DNA from: Bromus sterilis
Taxonomy: Eukaryota > Streptophyta > Magnoliopsida > Poales > Poaceae
DNA length: 64,000 bases
Assembly: GCA_950022295.1 (NCBI GenBank)
Contig: OX465598.1
Span: 91,364,001-91,428,000 of the forward strand
Direction of reading: 5' to 3'
How positions within the stretch are numbered: position 1 is the first letter of the stretch; each line of letters starts with the position of its first letter. Both the position numbers and the translations under genes were made by a program. The notes under the pieces were generated by a model. It made no database searches. It was not told where the DNA came from and saw only the letters and a list, made by a program, of their open reading frames with translations. Of this stretch, positions 1 to 11,457 are shown piece after piece.

Positions 1-171
1 CTGGCTCCTTCGGGTGCGTGGATTTTCTGGTATTTTTCTGGGGATTTTCTTGGACTTCCAAAATTCCATTTTCCTGCGCACAATAAAACCAAACATACAG
101 CTCTGCTGAAAATAGCGTTAGTCCGGGTTTGGAAAAGTGGTTGGAAAAGTAGATACGTTTGAGACGTATCA
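1..171 (-). repeat. 3' LTR of element A, partial
   Basis: These bases match the promoter-proximal part of the right LTR (7902-8111), ending in GACGTATCA. The left copy lacks about 38 bp near 130-140 that the right copy has, and differs by a handful of substitutions. The rest of this LTR is outside the window. Confidence 0.85.
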
Positions 172-212
172 ACCCCCCCCCCAAGCTTAGCATATTGCTT
201 GTCCTCAAGCAA
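172..212 (-). other. Polypurine tract and adjacent hairpin of element A
   Basis: On the minus strand a G-rich tract following AAGCTT abuts the LTR start. This is the expected site of plus-strand priming. It is preceded by a small inverted repeat (plus strand ttgcttgtcctcaagcaa at 195-212; 7-bp arms, 4-base loop). The tract has expanded to a run of about a dozen C on the plus strand, compared with five in elements C and I. Confidence 0.7.
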
Positions 213-1646
213 TTCAGTACAACGAACTGAACGCGACAAAGAAAACTTTGACAAACTCTTTTGCTTCAATAAATGTATATAAGCATGTGCTACGAAAATA
301 ACTTAGCAAGTATTAGAACAATGCACGAAGAAATCCTTCTTTCAAGTGATCAATCACAAACAACTAAAAGAAAATAATATGCTACTGAAAATCAAGACAG
401 GATTACAATGCACAAAGCTTGAACATACTAGAGTGGTATTTCGCTAGCCTCCATGAGTGAAGCAAAACATAAATGCTGAAACTCCTCCGGAGTTTTAAAG
501 GAGACTAGAACTAAGAACTTCAGAATAAATAATACCACAATCATGCAAAAGACAATGTAGTACTTTGGGACAATGCACATTACACTCAGAATGACAATTA
601 TGCTCTCCTAGTTGGTGCTTTGAAGAAAGAAGGTGGAGACTCTCGAACCATGGAGTTTGATGGAAAGGTTTAAAACCCGTGGTTGGAAGCAAGGACTATA
701 CTTGTACCAGAGCTCTTGGATTTTGAAAACAGAAATAAAAAGTGTTTTGAGAGGTGCATGCTTTGTCAACGAATGCTAGTAGACAACTCAATCGCCTCTT
801 ACGCTAGACATGTTTCGAGGAACAACTCCCAAGATGGAGACGATCACATCCCCTTAATCTCCTTTGTTTATCACTGCCAAAGTTTTTTGATTTCTCATAG
901 ACAAAGCGTGAAGGAGGGTTTGTTGGTTGTGATTATCTTTTGTGAGCTGGGCGCACTCAAGCCAGTCCCTCCTCGTATTGGGGTTTGCAGATTAGACATG
1001 CAATCCCGGAACAAAACATGTCTAATATAAGACAGTCATGAATTACCTACTTCTTCCTCATGAGCTAAAACAGAGGCACAAAACAGGAATGCATTTGAAT
1101 AATTTCGAGATGGTACAAGAAAGTCTTCGTTAGGATGGCCGGTAAATACCACATAGGAAGGTATGGTGGACTCATATGGAAAAACTGGTTTCAAGGATTT
1201 TGGATGCACAAGCGGAAATCCGCTTAGTGCGAGAGGAGGCTAGAAAAAGACTGGGAGACGAACAACTAGAGAGAAATAACAGCCATAATCATGCAGAGCG
1301 ACAAAGTAACATTGAATCAGGCATGAAAATGATATGACTATTCTAAAATTCAAAGATCACCAAGGCATAGTAGAATTTTCAGTCATAAACATGTGTAAGC
1401 ATGTGCCAAGTCAATCCAAGAATTCTCCAAAGGGAAATACCACTTCAGTACGCCAAACCATGAACAATGCAATGCATGTAAATCATTTCAACAACACATT
1501 ATGCACTCTAGCTATTTGGGATTGACCACAAGGAAATCATGAACACTGTTAAAGCATTGTAAACATAGCACTATGTCGCTACAAGCTGGTCTCTAATTCA
1601 TATGTACAAGCATATGTACAAAAGTAGAAACAAAAAGAGTTCATAC

Positions 1647-1764
1647 CAGTTTTCCTTGGTGCGTCCCTTTCGTCGATCTTCGTCATTACTGCCTTGTCAT
1701 TTGCACGATTGAACGTATGAAAATATAATCAAGTGCAAATGCCATCACGGACTCAAGCTGAACT
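1647..1764 (-). other. Exon-like cassette of element A (splice-site flanked)
   Basis: On the minus strand the segment begins after TTGCAG and ends before GTATGAA, as do its counterparts in B (13697-13809) and C (17278-17400). In B and C it opens with a short frame starting MAFDYIFPTF. In A an insertion shifts that frame and creates a stop. The conserved flanking AG and GT suggest an exon, but no transcript evidence is available. Confidence 0.35.
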
Positions 1765-1960
1765 CTGCAACAAAGTAAACTAAAGAGAGAAAAGAAAATA
1801 TTTTTGGATTTTTCAAAGATTAAACGAAAGAAAAAGAAAAGAGAAATCTTTTTGCTGTTTTTGCAAAATAAAAGAACAAAGAAGGAGGGGCAAAAACTTC
1901 GAAAAGATCAAGGCGAACAAAATAAAAACGGATAATACAATGGAAAGGTGAGGAGGGAAC

Positions 1961-1996
1961 GTACTCCCCCAAGCTTAGGCTTTTGGCCTAAGTTGG
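1961..1996 (-). other. Internal PPT-like motif with hairpin (element A)
   Basis: Directly after the ORF2 stop the minus strand carries CTTAGGCCAAAAGCCTAAG (7-bp arms, loop CAAAA) followed by CTTGGGGGAGTACG. The G-rich part matches the LTR-adjacent PPT of this family. The same pair occurs after ORF2 in B (13464-13500) and C (17577-17611). It could act as a central polypurine tract or be a duplicated relic. Confidence 0.45.
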
Positions 1997-2002
1997 TAGC
2001 AG

Positions 2003-3214
2003 CTACTTCCCCCAGGAGCCTCCTGCTCCAGGGTAAGGGTAAGTCCAGGGGTCGTATGAGCCCTCCGGTGCGTACACCGAAGTCCTCGGGTCCTCCCATG
2101 AGGAAGGTCCTGCGCTCCAAGCGGAAGAAGATCCCTCGCCATGCTCGATGAAGGTCTCTCCCTGGAAAGGTGGGAACTCACCATGCTCCTCCTCATCGGG
2201 CACAACCCCCTCCATGGGGTCATGCGGCTGGTAATTAGCCAAGAACTCATCGAACTGAATTTCGTTGAAGGATCGTCCGTTCCTGCGAGTGTTATTAAAC
2301 AAAAGTGGTGCAGGTAGACGGATCTCACGAGTAACAGTCCTTTCAAACCTCAAAATAAAATCAAGGTTACCAAAATGAGAATTCATGGTAACAAACTTAT
2401 GCCACTTCATAGCCGCATGATCGAGACTGGCGTATGAAAAGGTAACATCATCAGGATGCGGGGTGCGCTCAAGAGACTCAAGGATCAGTGTGGCGTAAAC
2501 CCCACCATATAAATCTCCCTTGTTACTGTTTGTAACAAGGCGCCGAGCAATTAAGGCACCCACATTATACTCATTCTTACCAGAGAGGGCAATCGCATAA
2601 ATGGCAAAGTCTGGTGCAGAACCGTTGCTCGTGTTTTCACGAGCTAACACCCCTCTAGCAATAAAATACGCAAAATACCTGAGGTGTGGAAACAAGATGC
2701 TGGAAATCTTCGTGCGCTGAATGTCGGTCTCCTCGTGGCAGCAAAGGGAGTTGAAGAGGGTCCTCAGCCTGGAAGGCTGCATGGTCATCCTAGTTGTCTG
2801 GCCAACGTTCAGCACACCTATTATATCACAAAACTGTGCCAAAGACATGGTTATGAAATCATTATAAAGTTTGAACTCAACGGTTCCAGCATCATGGTTA
2901 TGACAAAAACTGTTAACAAAATAGGAGGTAAGCTTTTTGTATTGCACCACACGGCATAGAGCTTGCCGTGTCAAACCTGCATTGGCACAACGACCATAAA
3001 ATTCCTCCTTAATTCCTGCAGCTGTAAGAAAATCATCGCACTGATACATCATTGCGCATGCTGGATTTGTTTCTTCCAACAGATACAGGGGCACATGATC
3101 TTCATTGTAGCTCACCCTAAATGCTGAGGGCGAAGCTGCAGCTCTAGTGACTCGATCGGAGCGCTCGGGCTTCTTCTTCCCAAGCCACCCCTTTGCTTTT
3201 CCAAAGAAACTCAT
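2003..3214 (-). CDS. ORF2 of element A: conserved protein of unknown function (403 aa)
   Basis: An intact frame of 403 codons placed where pol would normally lie. The N-terminus is basic (GKAKGWLGKKKPERSD). Residues about 45-245 form a globular, leucine- and phenylalanine-rich body whose best conserved part is residues 172-245 (LFPHLRYFAYFIARGVLA, then NEYNVGALIARRL and NSNKGDLYGGVYATL). Residues about 335-403 are an acidic, then Ser/Gly/Pro/Tyr-rich, probably disordered tail. The body resembles the 'putative plant transposon protein' families of plant retroelements, possibly Pfam PF20167; this is recognition by eye, not a search. Copies exist in B (broken) and C (diverged, frameshifted). There is no signal peptide or membrane segment. 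The function is unknown; a role in packaging or in using a partner's enzymes is conceivable but unproved. The start is the first ATG and matches B's MSLLGKAKG. Confidence 0.75.
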   Translation of the reverse strand: MSFFGKAKGWLGKKKPERSDRVTRAAASPSAFRVSYNEDHVPLYLLEETNPACAMMYQCDDFLTAAGIKEEFYGRCANAGLTRQALCRVVQYKKLTSYFVNSFCHNHDAGTVEFKLYNDFITMSLAQFCDIIGVLNVGQTTRMTMQPSRLRTLFNSLCCHEETDIQRTKISSILFPHLRYFAYFIARGVLARENTSNGSAPDFAIYAIALSGKNEYNVGALIARRLVTNSNKGDLYGGVYATLILESLERTPHPDDVTFSYASLDHAAMKWHKFVTMNSHFGNLDFILRFERTVTREIRLPAPLLFNNTRRNGRSFNEIQFDEFLANYQPHDPMEGVVPDEEEHGEFPPFQGETFIEHGEGSSSAWSAGPSSWEDPRTSVYAPEGSYDPWTYPYPGAGGSWGK

Positions 3215-3589
3215 TTCTGAAATTTTTTACAATTCACAAAAACAAGGATTTAAACAAAGTGAGTTGAGGCAAACTACTCTACTCACTTACCTAAGGCATA
3301 AACTTGCATCAAAACTTGGAAAATAAATTTCTACACATGCATGCAAGCTCATAAGAACAACACCAAGAGCTACTAAATACTCACAAATGAAGCCACCAAT
3401 CAAAAATCTAATTGGAGGGGTGAAGGAGTTACATACCAGGGAGTATTTTCCCAAAATCTCAACTCAAATGATGGGTCATAGAGAGAGATCAAAATTCTGG
3501 ACGGAGAGCAGCAAGAACGCAAGAACAAAATGCAGAAATCGTGTTTTTCGAGAGAGAGGAAGGAGGAGGAAGAAGACTTACCTGGCTGG

Positions 3590-3800
3590 CTGCCCTGTGG
3601 GCCCCAGGCGCCCTGTGGGCGCGGCCAGGGGCCAGGCCTCGCCAGCTGGCCGCCTGGGCCACTGGTGGCCCCCCTGGTCAACCCCAGGTGCCTCTGGGTC
3701 ACCCCCGGCATGAAAATTTTTAAAATATTTTTCTGGAATTTTTCTGAGAACTTCACTGTTGAAAAAATTTTGAAGTCCAAAAAGCTGCGAAACTTTCTGA
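3590..3800 (-). promoter_or_regulatory. LTR-like GC-rich leader with splice donor upstream of ORF2 (element A)
   Basis: Read on the minus strand, an AT-rich stretch with CAGAAAAATTCCAGAAAAAT is followed by a GC-rich block with GGCCGCGCC and GGCGCCTGGGGCCC, then by a consensus splice donor CAG|GTAAGT (GT at 3591-3590). The same order of AT-rich and GC-rich parts occurs in the U3/R part of this family's LTRs. Equivalent blocks precede ORF2 in B (11690-11890) and C (19190-19400). It may be an internal promoter or leader for ORF2 and may derive from an LTR; this is inference. Confidence 0.4.
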
Positions 3801-4002
3801 AAACTTGAAGCAATGATTAGAGTTGTGAAGTTTCAAAAACATATAAACTTGGTACAGCAAGGAGAATAAAATCTAAGGCAAATGAAAACATAACAAGCTG
3901 CACTCTTTACCTATATAAAACATGCTTACTAGCAAGATTGATCAAGTCTTACCAACAAACCGGCGATATATAGAGCAAAAACTCTCACCCCTTATGAAGT
4001 GA

Positions 4003-6675
4003 TCATTGCACCTTTACTTTAATCGACATTGTCCCCACCATGATGGTTTTGTATTTGTGGTTCACATGTAAAGGACAATCCCATTCTCCAATCTTCACGG
4101 TCTCGATATTCTCTATAGAGTTGAGGCCATGCCTCTTGTCACTCTTCTTCGGAAAATACACTGTTTGTTCTTTATCATTCACATTGAAAGTAACCTTTCC
4201 TTTATTGCAATCAATAATAGCACCTGCGGTGTTAAGAAAAGGTCTACCAAGAATAATAGACATACTCCCATCCTCGGGCATGTCAAGCACAAAAACATCA
4301 GTGAGGATTAAACAATTAGCAACTTCAACGGGAACATCCTCACAAATACATATGGGAACGGTTGTTGACTTGTCAGCCATCTGAAGAGAGATATTTGTAG
4401 GGATTAGTTTTTTTAAACATAATCTCTTGTAAAGAGAAAAGGGCATAACGCTCACTCCTACTCCAAGATCACATAAAGCTGTCCTAACATAATTATTCTT
4501 TATGGAACAAGGAATGGTGGGTATACCTGGATCACCAAGCTTATCAGGAATCTTGCCACTAAAAGAGTAGTTAGCAAGCATAGTAGATATTGCTTCATTA
4601 GGAACTTTTCTTTTATTAGTAACAATATCTTTCATATATCTCGAATAAGGAGGTAACTTAATAGCATCATTCAAAGGAATTTGAAGAAAAAGAGGTTTCA
4701 TCCACTCACAAAACTTATTATAATGCTCTTCTTCTTTGGTTTTGAGAGACTTACCTGGAAAGGGCATAGGTTTCTGTACCCATGGTTCTCGTTCCTTCCC
4801 ATGTCTTCTTGCGATAAAGTCTTCTCTAGTGTATTTCTTGCGTTTGTCGGGTGCTTCTTCTTCTTGAACTTCGGGTAGATCATTCTTTTCACTATCCTTT
4901 TCAGGCTCAGCACCGTCTTCAGTCTGAGCATCGGAGGTAGATATACTATTTGGATCATTGGAATTGTCAGCTTCTTTGTGCTTCTTCTTCTTCTTCTTCC
5001 GAGAGCTAACAATTTCTTCTTCCTGTATTTGAGAATCTTGCTCGATCCTCTTAGGGTGCCCTTCCAGATAAAGAGGATCTTGAGTGTTGGTTCCCCCTCG
5101 GGTTTTAATCCCGAAGGCCTGTATATCCTGTTTGGCATTATTAGCAAGAAAATCTTTTTGCACATTAGAAATTTGATCAAGCTGAGTTTGAACCATATGA
5201 AAATTCTTCACAAGACATTTAACATCATTAACTGTTCTACCTAGAACATCAAGCAAATTTTTGATAGCAAGGGAATTATCATGCAACTGACTTTGTATCC
5301 TCTCATTAAAGTGATTTTGCTTCATAATAAAATTATCAAGCTCATCTAAACATTGATCAGGAGGCTTACCATGAGGAATGTCACTTGGATTGAAATCTAA
5401 AGGAGAGTGTACCTCTACCATAGGAGGGTGAGTGGTAGGCTTACACAACTCCTCAATAGGGGGTAGATTCTTCGCGTCTTTAGTTTTAATACCTTTCTCT
5501 TTAATGGACTTCTTTGCTTCTTGCATGTCTTCGGGGCTTAGGACAAGCATGCCCCTCTTCTTTGGTGGTGGAGGTGGTTCAGGGATGGACCAATATTCGT
5601 GGTTCTTGGCAATCTTGCCCATTAGTTCTTCTGCATCGTCCGGTGTTATTTTCCTGAAAACACAGCCAGCACAACTTTCCAAGTAGGATCTAGATTCATC
5701 AGTTAGACCAGCATAAAATATATCAATCAATTCATTTTTAGGGACTCCATGTCCCGGTCTAGCCTGGATCAGACTGCAATACCTCCCCCAAGCTTTAGGA
5801 AGATTCTCATCCTGCAACTGTGTAAAGTTATAAACTTTTCGTAAAGCAGCATATTGCATATGAGCTGGAAAATACTTATCAACAAAATATTAAGCTAAGT
5901 ATTGAGGACTCCTAATAGAACCACATGGTAGTGCATCGTACCATGCTTTAGCTTGTTCCTTTAAAGAGAAAGAAAAAATCTTAGTAACATAGAACTTTCG
6001 TATCTTCTCATCAGTAGTAAACAAACCACCTAACTCAGTGAGTTTGGTCAGGTGTGCAATTGCATCATAATTTTCTCTGCCATAAAAGGGGTCAGCTTCA
6101 ACCATAGATATAAGTGAAAGATCAACAAAGAAATTATAATCAGGATCAGTGATGCATATAGGAGACGTAGCAAAAGTAGGATCAGGTACGGTCTTGTTCT
6201 TCAAAGAATGTTTCTCGAGCAGCTTCTGAATAGCACCAGGGTCAGAGTCGTTAAACTCTGTTAGCTCCCTGCATAAATCATCATCAAGTATAATATAATC
6301 ATCATCGAGGAGTCTCTCCTTGAGTTTAATCAAATCGGGATAGGTGTAAGTCCCATCAAAAGGATAGAAAGTATCGGGAATTTCAATCCTAGATTTCTTG
6401 GCAGCAGCAGCAATCTGTTTCTCAAGAGCTTGACTAAGTGAACCAATATCATCAAGAGTAGTAGAAGCATCATCAAAAGTATCAGACATAGTAACAGATT
6501 CGGTAGAAGCATCATATGGTGGCGGTGAAGCAAACTTACTCATAACTGAAGGCGAATCAAGTGTAGCACTAGTGTTCAGAACAGTACCTTTTCTTGTACG
6601 AGATGGTAAGATCGGGACCTTGGGGTCTTCTTTCTTACCCATAGCGGATAAATTGCAGCAGGTAAAATACATCAA
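4003..6675 (-). pseudogene. gag-protease of element A (one in-frame stop)
   Basis: One reading frame of about 890 codons interrupted by a single TAA (plus-strand 5890-5892); both sides stay in the same frame. The first part (6675-5893; the family start MGKKEDPKVP is at 6642) is a Gag N-terminus with acidic stretches. After the stop, residues from DKYFPAHMQ through DDAEELMGKIAKNH are the Gag core, followed by a charged Lys/Glu linker. The C-terminal third is a retropepsin-like domain: CDLGVGVSVMPFSLY (catalytic Asp at plus-strand 4468-4470) and later ILGRPFLNTAGA. DLG in place of DSG/DTG is usual in some plant Gypsy lineages. No CCHC knuckle was seen. RT and integrase are absent. Loss of the stop would restore one polyprotein, so this copy decayed only recently. 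Confidence 0.85.
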
Positions 6676-6699
6676 GTAGACTTGTGAATAAATCTATGC

Positions 6700-6717
6700 T
6701 CCCCGGCAACGGCGCCA
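6700..6717 (-). other. Primer-binding site, tRNA-Asp type (element A)
   Basis: The minus strand reads TGGCGCCGTTGCCGGGGA, the perfect complement of the 3' end of plant tRNA-Asp(GUC) including CCA. It lies 12 bp inside the 5' LTR. Confidence 0.85.
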
Positions 6718-6728
6718 GAAAACAGGCT

Positions 6729-8111
6729 TGATAACCCACAACTGCAGGGGATCGAGATAGTCTTTGCGGGTAAGATAACCCAATTTATTGATTCGACTCA
6801 AGGGGAGGCAAAGAATATCCACAAGCTTTAACAGTGGAGTTCTCAATTCCACCGCACCTGAGATACACTTACTTGCAACAAGATATTAATAGTAACTGCG
6901 ATAATAGTGGTAGTGACATAGCAACGGTAATAGTAACAGCAAAAGTAAACAACTAGTAACCAGCAGAATTAAAACACTGTAGGCTAGGGAGATGGATGGT
7001 TGGGCGTTGCATGGATAAGACACATCAATTTAATCAACTTGGGTCAAGGCACACAGAAAAGCAAAGATCATCTAGGCATAAATCAAACATCAGGCATGTA
7101 TCCCACAAGTAGTTGTACGTGCTTGCAATAAGAACTTGCACAACATCTTTTGTCCTACCATCCATCTATGAACGGGGCCAAAAGGAACTTGTGGAGATTA
7201 AGGTGCACCTGTCAAAGAACACCAGAACAAAGCATTAACCATCAATGGATACATGGAATCCCCAAATTATAGTCCATCCCCCTTGGTGTCCCAAGCTGTC
7301 ACCTTTGGGATTGCCGGTTCCGGACCATAACAGGTGCAAACAACTCATAGATAGGATCAAGAACACAAATATATTCATGAAAACATAAAGGGTTCAGATC
7401 TGAAATCATGGCACTCGGGCCCAAAGTGACAAGCATTTAGAGCAACAAGTCGAAGCAAAGATGATAAACACCAATTTAGATGAAAGGCAACATGCCCCCA
7501 ACAATCTGATAAACTATTGCATGAAATAACTCATCCAATCCCTACCATCCCCTTTGCCTACAGCAGGGAACTACTCACACATGGATGGAGAAGTCATGGA
7601 GGGCGGATGGAGTGGTGATGGTGATGACGATGGAAATGATCTCCCCTCTCCGGAGGCCAAAACAGCCTCCAGATTAGCCCTCCCAGAGAAGAACAGAGGG
7701 TGGCGGCGGCTCCACGATGAGAATTGGGAAAACGACTTCTGTTCTGGGGTTTTCGCGTCACAGGAATAAATAGGAGCTTCGATAGGGCACCAGAGGAGGG
7801 GTGTGGCCCCCAGGAGGCCAGAGGGTGAGGCCCCACCCCTGGCCGCGCCAGGGGGGGCGCCTGGGGCCCCCAGGACTCCCCTCTGGATCCACTTTTGGCA
7901 TCTGGCTCCTTCGGGTGCGTGGATTTTCTGGTATTTTTCTGGGAATTTTCTGGGACGTCCAAAATTCCATTTTCCTGCGCACAATAAAACCAAACAGACA
8001 GCTCTGCTGAAAACAGCGTTAGTCCGGGTTAGTTTCGTCCAAATCATGCAAGAATGAGGGAAAAACAATAGCAAAAGTGTTTGGAAAAGTAGATACGTTT
8101 GAGACCTATCA
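6729..8111 (-). repeat. 5' LTR of element A (1383 bp)
   Basis: On the minus strand it starts TGATAGGTCTCAAACG and ends GTGGGTTATCA just before the PBS. A TATA-like CCTATTTATTCC lies near 7765-7778, following a GC-rich block (7800-7890). The start has a C-to-G change relative to GATACGTCTC in the other copies. Length agrees with the LTRs of C (1390) and I (1390). Confidence 0.85.
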
Positions 8112-8685
8112 GGACACCAAAGGGGATGGTCCATATTTGAGGATTCCATGTATCCATTGAGTTTATTGCTTTGTTCCGTTGCTCTTTGACAAGAGCACCT
8201 TAATCTCCATAAGTTCCTTTTGGCCCCGTTCGTAGCGGGATGGTAGGACAAAAGATGTTGTGCAAGTTCTCATTGCAAACACGCACAACTACCTACGGGA
8301 TACATGCCTAATGTTTGATATTTTCCTAGATGATCATTGATTTTCTATGTGCCTTGACCCGTATTAGAATTTATTACATGTTCATTCTTATCCATGCAGC
8401 GCCCGACCATCCATCTCCCTAGCCTACAGTGCTTTAATCCTTCTAGTCACTACTAGTTTATTTCTATTGTTTTATTTTTGTTGTTACCACCGTCGCTACC
8501 ACTATCATACCACAGTTTCTATTAATACTTTGTTGCAAGCAAGCATATTTCAGGTGCGGTTGAATTGACAACTCAACTGTCAAAGCTAATAAATACTCTT
8601 TGGCTCCCCTTCGGTCGAATCAATAAATTGGGTTAACTTACCCGCGAGAACACAACAATCGACCCCCTACAGTTGAGGGTCATGA
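8112..8685 (+). repeat. 3' portion of the 5' LTR of element B
   Basis: It matches the last 570 bp or so of the family LTR (from GGACACCAAAGGGG to GAGGGTCATGA). The terminal CA has become GA. The upstream part of this LTR was displaced by the insertion of element A. Confidence 0.8.
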
Positions 8686-8697
8686 AGTACTATTTTC

Positions 8698-8715
8698 TGG
8701 CGCCGTTATTGGGGA
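8698..8715 (+). other. Degenerate tRNA-Asp primer-binding site (element B)
   Basis: TGGCGCCGTTATTGGGGA: the family PBS with three changed bases (GCC to ATT). It is 12 bp after the LTR end. Confidence 0.7.
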
Positions 8716-8772
8716 GCATAGCAATATTTACAAGTCTACTTGAAGTATCCTGCCTGCTACACTTCATCCGCT

Positions 8773-11457
8773 ATGGGTAAGAAAGGAGACCCCAAGGTTC
8801 CGATCCTACCATCCAGTACAAGAAAAGGTACCGTTCTAAGTACCAGTGCTACGCTTGATTCACCTTCCATTATAAGTAAGTTTGCTTCACCGCTACTACC
8901 ACATGCTACTTCTACTGAGTCTGTTACTATGTCCGATATTTTTTATGATCCTTCCACTACTCTTGATGATAGTAGTTTTCTTGGTCACTATATTGAAACT
9001 CATACTGCTAAGGTTGCAGCAGAACCCGAGACCAAGACTCCTGCTACCTATATCCCTACTTGCAAAACCTTTGGTTACCCAGACTTAGATGAACTCAAGG
9101 AGATGATCCTTGATGATGGTTATATTACTCTTGATGATGATCTTTGCAGGGAACTCAGAGAGTGTGTCGACTCTAACCCTGATGCTGTTAAGGAGCTGCT
9201 CGAAAAGCACTCCATGAAGAACAAGATTATTCCTGATCCTAAATTTTCCACATTTCCTATATGCATCTATGATCTTGATTATGATTTCTCTGTTGATCTT
9301 TCACTTATATCTACAGCCGAGGCTAACCCTTTTTATGGCAGAGAAAATGATGATGCTATAGCACACCTGACCAAACTCGTTGAGTTAGGTGAACTATTTA
9401 CTACTGATGAAAAGAAACGAAACTTCTATGTGGCCAAACTTTTTCCTTTTTATTTGAAGGGAGACGCTAAATTATGGTACGATGCACTACCCTATGGTTC
9501 CATTGAGAGTCCTCAGGACTTAGTTCAATTTTTTTTGATAAATATTTTCCTGCTCATATGCAACATGCTTCTTTGCAAAGAATCTATAACTTTAAACAAT
9601 TGCAGGATGAGCACCTCCCTAAAGCTTGGGGGAGGTATTGTGACTTAATTAAGGCAAGACCGGGACATGAAGTCCCAAAGAACGAATTACTTGATATATT
9701 TTATGCTGGTCTAACCGACGAATCCAGGTCCTATCTGGATGGTTGTGCTGGTTGTGTTTTCAGGGAAAGAACACCGACCGATGCTGAAGAATTAATGGGA
9801 AAGATTGCCAAGAACCATGAAGATTGGTCCGTCCCTGAACCACCTCCACCACCAAAGAAGAGGGCCATGCTTGTTCTGAGCCCCGAAGATATGCAAGAAG
9901 CAAAGAAGTCTATTAAGGAGAAAGGCATTAAAGCCGAAGACGTGAATAATCTACCGCCAATCGATAAGGTGTGTGAGTATACTACTCACCCTCCCTTGGT
10001 AGAGGTACACTCTCTATTAGAATTTACTGAAAGTGACATCCCTAAAGGTAAGCCTTCCAACCAATGCTTAGATGAGCTTGATAATTTTATTATTAAGCAA
10101 GACAATTTTAATAGGAGGATACAAAGTCAGTTGCATGATAACTCTCTTGCTATCAAAATTTTACTTGGTGTTCTTGAAAGAACAGTCAATGATGTTAAAT
10201 TTCTTGTTATGCGTTTTCATATGGTTCAAACTCATCTTGAACAAATTTCTAATGTGCAAAAAGATTTGCTTGCTAACAATGCCAAACAGGACATACAAGA
10301 TTATGGAATCAAGACCATAGGTGGAACACACACCCAGGACCCACTCTATCCTGAGGGGCATCCAAAGAGGATCGAGAAAGATTCTCAAGTACAAGTAGAA
10401 GACGAGATTGTTAGCTCTCCAAAGAAGAAAAAGAAGAAGAAGAAATACAAGGAGGCTGACAACTCCAACGATCCTATTACAAGTAAAGAACCTGTTGTTG
10501 ATCCTAACAGCATATCTACCTCTGATTCTGAAACAGAAGACGGTGCCAAGCCCGAAGAAAATGATAAGGAGAAGAATGATCCTCCCGAGGTGCGAGAAGA
10601 AGAAGCACCCGATACACGCAATTAGTATACTAGATAAGACTTCATAGCAAGAAGACATGGGAAGGAAAGAGAACCGTGGGTACAAAAACCCATGCCCTTT
10701 CCAGGTAAGTCTCTCAAATCAAAAGAAGAAGAGCATTATAATAAATTTTGTGAATGGATGAAGCCTCTTTTTCTTCAAATTCCTCTGACCGATGCTATCA
10801 AGTTACCTCCTTGTTCAAAATATATGAAAGATATTGTCACTAACAAAAGAAAAGTTCCTAATGAGGCAATATCTACTATTCTTGCTAACTACTCTTTCAG
10901 TGGCAAGATTCCCGAGAAGCTTGGTGATCCAGGTATACCCACCATTCCGTGTTCCATAAAAAATAATTATGTTAAGACTGCCTTATGTGATCCCGGAGCA
11001 GGGGTGAGTGTTATGCATTTTTTTTCCTTTATAAAAGATTATGTTTAGATAAGCTAATCCCTACAGATATCTCTCTTCAGATGGATGACAAGTCAACAGC
11101 CGTCTCGATAGGTATTTGTGAGGATGTTCCCGTTGAAGTTGCTAATTGCTTAATTCTTCCAGATTTTGTTGTACTTGACATGCCCGAGGATGGGAGCATG
11201 TCCATTATATTGGTAGACCTTTTCTAAACACCGCAGATGCCATTATTGATTGCAATAAAGGGAAGGTCACCTTCAACGTAGAAGATAAAGAACACACAGT
11301 GTATTTTCCGAAGAAGATCGACAAAAGGCATGGCCTTAACTTTATAGAGAATATCGAGACCGTGAATATTGGAGAATGGGATTATCCTCTACACGTGCAC
11401 CACAAATACAAAACCATCATGGTGGGGACAATGTCCATTAAAGTAAAGGTGCAATGA
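8773..11457 (+). pseudogene. gag-protease of element B (several frameshifts and stops)
   Basis: Starts MGKKGDPKVPILPS and is collinear with A's gag-protease to the common C-terminus and TGA at 11455-11457. Visible damage: a frameshift in a T run near 9528-9537 just before the Gag core; two in-frame stops near 10623 and 10635; a frameshift after the protease motif (DPGAGVSVM) in a T run near 11019-11027; and a lost base in the ILGRPFL codons near 11211-11216. The catalytic motif reads DPG instead of DLG. It cannot make the full protein. Confidence 0.8.

Larger units (their letters stand above)
213..2002 (-). other. Conserved 3' non-coding region of element A
   Basis: About 1.8 kb between ORF2 and the PPT with no convincing reading frame. 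It aligns by eye along its length with 13454-14987 (B) and 15830-17616 (C), so it is a genuine part of the family and not a later insertion. It contains a second PPT-like site at 1961-1996 and an exon-like cassette at 1647-1764. Short frames here do not correspond between copies. Confidence 0.6.
1..8111 (-). mobile_element. Element A: non-autonomous Ty3/Gypsy-like LTR retrotransposon (left LTR cut by window edge)
   Basis: Read on the minus strand the order is 5' LTR (8111-6729), PBS, gag-protease, ORF2, about 1.8 kb of 3' non-coding sequence, PPT and 3' LTR (171-1, running off the window). Both LTRs begin TGAT and carry GATACGT near the start. There is only about 790 bp between the protease stop and the ORF2 start, so no RT, RNase H or integrase can fit. 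The element lies inside the 5' LTR of element B, because B's LTR resumes exactly at 8112. The expected TSD is GGACA at 8112-8116, but its partner is outside the window. The protease motif DLG and the ILGRPFL box resemble plant Gypsy elements of the Athila/Tat side; that placement is inference. Confidence 0.85.
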
